Assembly: GCA_963575645.1 (NCBI GenBank)
Contig: OY754465.1
Location: 54,521,901-54,585,900 of the forward strand
Direction of reading: 5' to 3'
Source of the DNA: Xanthostigma xanthostigma
Lineage: Eukaryota; Arthropoda; Insecta; Raphidioptera; Raphidiidae
DNA: 64,000 nt
Below, in pieces: positions 59,905-64,000 of the stretch (position 1 is its first letter; each line of letters begins with the position of its first letter). Below the pieces are notes generated by a model. It had not been told where the DNA came from and did no database searches. It saw only the letters and a program-made list of their open reading frames with translations. A program made the translations under genes and the position numbers.

Positions 59905-60325
59905 AGTGAAGTTATCCAAAACATGCGATTTTATCAAGACATCACGAATGTAGGTACATAAAACGAACAGCGTCATTAAAATATCAAAATGGACTGGTTC
60001 GATAATTTGTTAAGACAAATTTCGCTTCATAAAAGTCGAGTGATTGCAACGATCGGTCAAGATACAAACTTTTCATTGAATATACGATTTTATCAGTGCG
60101 ACACGAAGGTCCATAAAATGAACACCGTCAAAACGGGTCTGTTCGATAATAATTCGTTAAGACAAATTTCGCTTAAAGTTGAGTGACTTCAACGATCAGT
60201 ACAGATGCGAACTTTTCATTGAAGACACGATCTTATCAATGCAGCACGAAGATTCATAAAATGAATACCGTCATTAAAAGTCAAAACGGCCGTCTGTTCA
60301 GATCATGGCCATATTCACCGAAAGT
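59905..60325. repeat. Minisatellite, about 147-bp unit, interrupted
   Basis: Units share GTTAAGACAAATTTCGCTT, GAGTGA-TTGCAACGATC-type sequence, ACTTTTCATTGAA and CATAAAATGAA-ACCGTC. Two nearly full units are preceded by a partial one. A further partial unit resumes at about 60828-60930 after the inserted element at 60312-60824. Confidence 0.75.
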
Positions 60326-60824
60326 AAGTAGTTATTTATTCGGTTCATTTGTTATTCAGGTAGCTATTCCTCTGAATAAAGAGCGATAATTCAATTCACC
60401 AAACACAATTATGTTTACTGCAGGTAGGTATAAATCTATTCTATCTTACTGCGAGGGTATAAATATTATTCGCCTGATAAAATAATAATGGCCGCCACAT
60501 AAGTCATAATACCTAACCTGTAAACGTGGAGTGTTATATCTACAGTTGCTCTTGTGAATTTATTTGTGTCGCTTATTAACCTTTTGTAAAACATTAAAGT
60601 TAGTGGAAGTTTTTTGTGCAATTGGGTTTGGATAAAACGTTATTATTTTATGAAACTTTTTTTTTGACGTTTACACTAACGCCAACGGGCGGTTTTTTTG
60701 GGTGAACGTCAAAATAATCAACAAAAAGAGCAAGGGGTATAGTGCAGTGTTTATTTATTCTTTAACTAAATTTTCTACCTGCTATTTTGCTTTTCTTTAA
60801 TAGTGTTCGGTGAATATGGGCCTA
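60312..60824 (+). mobile_element. MITE with CCATATTCACCGAA ends, copy 2
   Basis: The ends CCATATTCACCGAA and TTCGGTGAATATGG are perfect inverted repeats (the match extends to GGCC on both sides). Internally it matches 47098-47585 in the opposite orientation. An inner pair GACGTTTACAC / GGTGAACGTC could also form a hairpin. It interrupts the 147-bp minisatellite. Confidence 0.75.
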
Positions 60825-60827
60825 AAA

Positions 60828-60930
60828 CAAATTTCGTTTAAACGTCCGAGTGACTGCAACGATCGGTAAAGATGCAAACTTTTCGTTGAATAAGCGATTT
60901 ATCAACACATGCGCACGAACGAGAATGTTA
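60828..60930. repeat. Resumed partial minisatellite unit
   Basis: It contains CAAATTTCGTTTAAACG, GAGTGACTGCAACGATCGGT and ACTTTTCGTTGAATAAGCGA. It matches the units at 59905-60325 beyond the insertion. Confidence 0.65.
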
Positions 60931-61239
60931 AGTTCGATGCGGCGACATGGTGCAGCCATAAAAAAATGTATTTCTTGGTAACGGAATGGAATATTTTACT
61001 GCGACTGTGCGCCTACTCAATAAGATCCTGCGGCGCTGTATGTTCGACCAACTGGTTAGAAATCATTGAGGTAATAATGCCAGAGCAAGATTTATTGTTT
61101 TCCATATCTAAAATATAGATATTACAATAATATTGTTCGAATGCAAGTATATTAAACTCGCCGCAACAATGTAATATGAATAAAATACATTTTTTTTGAC
61201 CTGAATTAGCGGGTTACCAGACTACTTGATATTTAAGTT

Positions 61240-61480
61240 TGACGTTTCTCATTTCAAGGATTTAACCAAAACTGCAAAACTGTGTTTAACTGACTTCAAA
61301 AAAATGCGAAGGTTCACTATTCGATTGTATTTTTAAATAATTTTTTTATTTGTATGTCTGTCTGTCGATATTTTTGCCGGCTGTGAACCGATTTCTATTA
61401 TTCTTTTTTATTCGATAGAGAATGTCTCAAAGTTGGTCCCATGTAAATTTTTACAAAATCGGTTCAGCAACTTTTTAGAA
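61240..61480 (+). repeat. Interspersed-repeat fragment (CTTCAAAAAA / GTGAACCGAT type)
   Basis: It contains GACTTCAAAAAAATGCGAAG, TGTATGTCTGTCTGTC, GTGAACCGATTTCTATTATT and AAATCGGTTCAGCAACT. From memory this succession resembles a repeat very common in arthropod genomes. A second fragment of its start lies at about 59625-59690. The class is not assigned. Confidence 0.45.
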
Positions 61481-61554
61481 AATAAACAAAAATCAAAGAA
61501 ATATTGCAAAAGTTGTAGTGGTCGGCGTGAACGTTGCTCTTCGGTTTCATTAGG

Positions 61555-62215
61555 AAAATAAAAAAACTAAAAAAAATATTGGACCTTCGTCTTGAAAGGG
61601 TCACTAAAAATCGTAAAATAACAAAGTGCTGAGGTCGGTCCCTATTTAAGAGTATTCGTCCCTGCAAATACCCCTTGCACCCTTCATCTCAAATCTTTTC
61701 CCCTCGCCTAAAAACGGTTCGCGCTCTCCCGACGCTATTTTTAAAGCTAGAGGGTTCTGGTAAACGCCAAATGAAAGACAAAGAATCAGACTACAGATCC
61801 TTCAGGCGAATTTTTTGAAAAACAGTTTCGCCTACGTGTGAAATATTACGTAACTTACCTATTATTTTTTTCAAAAGGTTGTAAGTTTTTTCAGGAATTT
61901 TTTTTTCAAAAAATTCGCCTGAAGGATCTGTAGTCTGATTCTTTGTCTTTCATTTGGCGTTTACCAGAACCCTCTAGCTTTAAAAATAGCGTCGGGAGAG
62001 CGCGAACCGTTTTTAGGCGAGGGGAAAAGATTTGAGATGAAGAGTGCAAGGGGTATTTGCAGGGACGAATACTCTTAATTACTATTACGTTTTATGGTCT
62101 ATACTTAGATACCTAGGTATATGTTGGTGCCGACTTCAATACTTTGTTATTTTACGCTTTTTAGTGACCCTTTTTTGAAGGAGGATAATTTTTTTTAAAG
62201 TTTTTTATCACTTGA
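61555..62215. repeat. Long foldback element, arms of about 240 bp
   Basis: The inner part of the arms (about 61646-61822 and 61906-62078) is nearly identical. It includes AGAGTATTCGTCCCTGCAAA, CGCTCTCCCGACGCTATTTT, CTCTAGCTTTAAAAATAGCG and GAATCAGACTACAGATCC. The outer part (AGGGTCACTAAAAA ... AAAATAACAAAGT) is more diverged, and the right arm has an insertion of about 45 bp (about 62079-62130). The loop is about 80 bp. Confidence 0.85.
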
Positions 62216-62915
62216 ATGTTTCTTTTCAACTTATTTTTAGCACGAGATTATTGTTTTCACAAATCCAAAAAAAAACAGGTATGCATAGATAGGTATAGTA
62301 GCTGATTTTTTCCAATTACGAGCGTTATCTGACTCAAATAACTAAATATTATTACTTTCCATATTAAACTGAAAAGTCAATTCTGGTCTCGGATCAGAAT
62401 CTGCAGAGAACTAAGAACTTACAACAAACGGAATCACAAATCTTTGAGATATTCTCAAACCCAAAAAAAAAAATATACTTATTGCCAATTCATATTTATG
62501 ATTTATTTTTGTTTAGAATAAATTAGAAGTTCAGTTAATACTTTCGCCAGTTCTCATATTATAGTTTGTGAATTGGAGCATTTTATTGTCCCTTACCGGG
62601 TGATATAAGAAATTAAATTAGTGTATGGAACAAACTCTCTTATTCTTAACTCAGGCTTTTATTTAACTCGAGTCTTTGTACACATTAATGTTCATAATAT
62701 ATACTTGTGTATTCAATGTTCATATTTGGTGGAAGGATGCGTCCATCATTCCTACAAATGACAGTTCTGTAAAATTCACTGGAAGACAATGCACCACGCA
62801 TAATTCACAATTAAGGACTTGGATTCGTTCATGAAGTCTGTACCCAGGAGACCCAGATCGAGTGTAGCGGTGGACCGATATCTGTCGCATGAACCAATAT
62901 GGCGTCAGCTACTGG

Positions 62916-63312
62916 TAGTGTCCGATCGAAGCTTCGGCTTCAGTCATTTTCGGCCAAAAAATCCACCTTCGGCGAGACCTTCGGCTTCGGCCAAAATGGG
63001 CCGAAGTTTTGGCCGAAGCCGAAAGTTTCTAACAAGCGCCGAAATTGAACGAACTGTTACGAATGAGCGAGAGCGCGATGGACGTGGCGACATCTAGAGA
63101 CGATTAAAATTATCTTTTTATATTATATAGTCAATGGAAACCTTAAATTTAATAGTTTTAAGATCATATTTTATATTATTAATTGTAGCTTGTAGCAGTT
63201 GTAGCCAATTTAAACTGAATTTCTTAGGGTTTTTAAGTACCTATTCGGCTTCGTCTTTGGTTTCGGCGATAGCTTCGGCTTCGGCCAGAATTCGACCTTC
63301 AATCGGACACTA
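62916..63312. mobile_element. hAT-type MITE with 8-bp target duplication
   Basis: The terminal inverted repeats are TAGTGTCCGATCGAAG and CTTCAATCGGACACTA (one mismatch). They are flanked by exact 8-bp duplications GCTACTGG at 62908-62915 and 63313-63320. 8-bp duplications and TAGTG-like ends are characteristic of hAT elements. The interior is dominated by repeated TTCGGCTTCGG / CCGAAGCCGAA motifs and has no transposase. Confidence 0.88.
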
Positions 63313-63659
63313 GCTACTGGGTAACGCATACACGTTCATGGCTTACATGTGTGAAGGGTTTGTGAAACTAAACAACTTTCGTAACTGCGACGAAAACAGG
63401 CGGAAAAAACCGAAGTTTTCACAGGTAGTGATAACAGCGCCATCTCGCGTCTCGAAACACGGCATGCATAGAAAGCTAGGTCTCCTGGTTACAGACTTCG
63501 TGGATTCATTAATGAAAGGGAACCGTTCTTTTAATATTACAACTCCACAGGTAAGGAATAGTAAAAATTTAGATCAAAATTCACTTTTTAAAATTTTACT
63601 GCATTTTAATTTAAAACATATTTTTGGAAAAAGTCTGTGCGTCTGTTTGTGAACACGAT

Positions 63660-63800
63660 ACAGGTCAAAATAAATAAAATAAAAATTCTTCACAGAAGTG
63701 TCATTATCACAAGAAAATTACGCATTTTTAAATCATCCCAAATTGGTCATAGTTTCTTCTCTCGAGAGAAATACGAGCAATTACTGGTCACTCTGTATTT
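63660..63800. repeat. Solo end of the GGTGACCG foldback family
   Basis: It matches 48290-48456: GTCATTATCA, TCATAGTTTCTTCTCTCGAG, AATACGAGCAATTACTGGTC. The partner arm is not present before the window end. Confidence 0.55.
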
Positions 63801-64000
63801 GTTGTGGTTTAGAGTTATCGCGTCGAAATTCACGTTTCAAAAACCGGAAGTTCTTATTTGATCTTTTCGAATATTTTCAAAACAACAGTTCAACAACCCT
63901 TCTATTTCTGCAAATAGGTGGATGATTCATAATAGTTCGGTAAACAAGAAGACTTTGAACTCTTAACGGACGACGTAAAACAATAGAGCAATGCACGCAT

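Larger units (their letters stand above)
54706..64000. other. Region upstream of first visible dpy exon
   Basis: 9.3 kb, presumably a dpy intron because the exon at 54574-54705 has a phase-1 acceptor. No exon with an EGF/DPY pattern or a convincing signal peptide is seen on the minus strand. It is populated by the Helitron-like, foldback, MITE and tRNA-like entries listed here. Confidence 0.5.

Noticed and set aside
62819..63097. 92-codon plus-strand frame
   Set aside because: It runs into the hAT MITE, whose CCGAAG-rich interior lacks stops; it is not a gene.

Overview
The window is a piece of an insect nuclear genome. It is AT-rich, has short introns (about 68-120 bp) next to multi-kilobase ones, and is littered with small DNA transposons. 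It is dominated by one huge minus-strand gene that I recognise as dumpy (dpy). Dumpy is the giant apical extracellular-matrix protein that anchors epidermis and tendon-like cells to cuticle. The recognition rests on a long series of EGF-like repeats alternating with the short cysteine-rich 'DPY' module (pattern C-x4-DC-x5-C-x4-C-x2-PC), on calcium-binding EGF repeats starting DIDEC/DINEC, and on a very large Thr/Pro-rich repeat region. The insect order cannot be fixed from the sequence.

Transcription runs from high to low coordinates. By matching reading frame, GT/AG splice signals and intron phase I can chain 23 exons: 54574-54705, 47639-47754, 46646-46904, 42830-43078, 38460-38713, 38016-38376, 37429-37797, 35975-37360, 35608-35901, 32528-35533, 32305-32455, 31696-32213, 30666-31574, 30398-30580, 30179-30310, 29562-30077, 29246-29447, 28072-29177, 26847-26987, 22235-23020, 6770-20851, 2510-2653 and 972-1124. 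Together they are 25,449 bp, or 8,483 codons, with no break in frame. Neither end of the gene is present. The signal peptide exon lies upstream (not seen in 54706-64000), and the ZP domain and membrane anchor expected of dumpy lie beyond position 1.

Layout by region (gene order). 54.7-35.6 kb holds calcium-binding EGF repeats, often one or two per exon. 35.5-28 kb holds mixed DPY/EGF modules with one 3,006-bp exon. 27-22 kb holds one small EGF exon and a strikingly GC-rich DPY/EGF exon. 20.9-6.8 kb is a single 14,082-bp exon: one DPY/EGF module, then about 70 copies of a 33-residue Thr/Tyr/Pro/Gly/Lys repeat, a linker, a second array of related 30-31-residue repeats, and a closing DPY module. 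2.7-1.0 kb holds two small Cys-rich exons.

The introns carry mobile elements. These include four non-autonomous Helitron-like elements, a hAT-type MITE with a perfect 8-bp target duplication, a decayed mariner/Tc-like element with a transposase C-terminus, many foldback (long inverted repeat) elements, tRNA-derived sequences including one SINE, and two minisatellites. A short THAP-like ORF on the plus strand is the only candidate non-dpy gene. The most interesting biology is the Tyr-rich, Cys-free repeat region, which looks like a lineage-specific elastomeric or cross-linkable spacer expanded inside dumpy.
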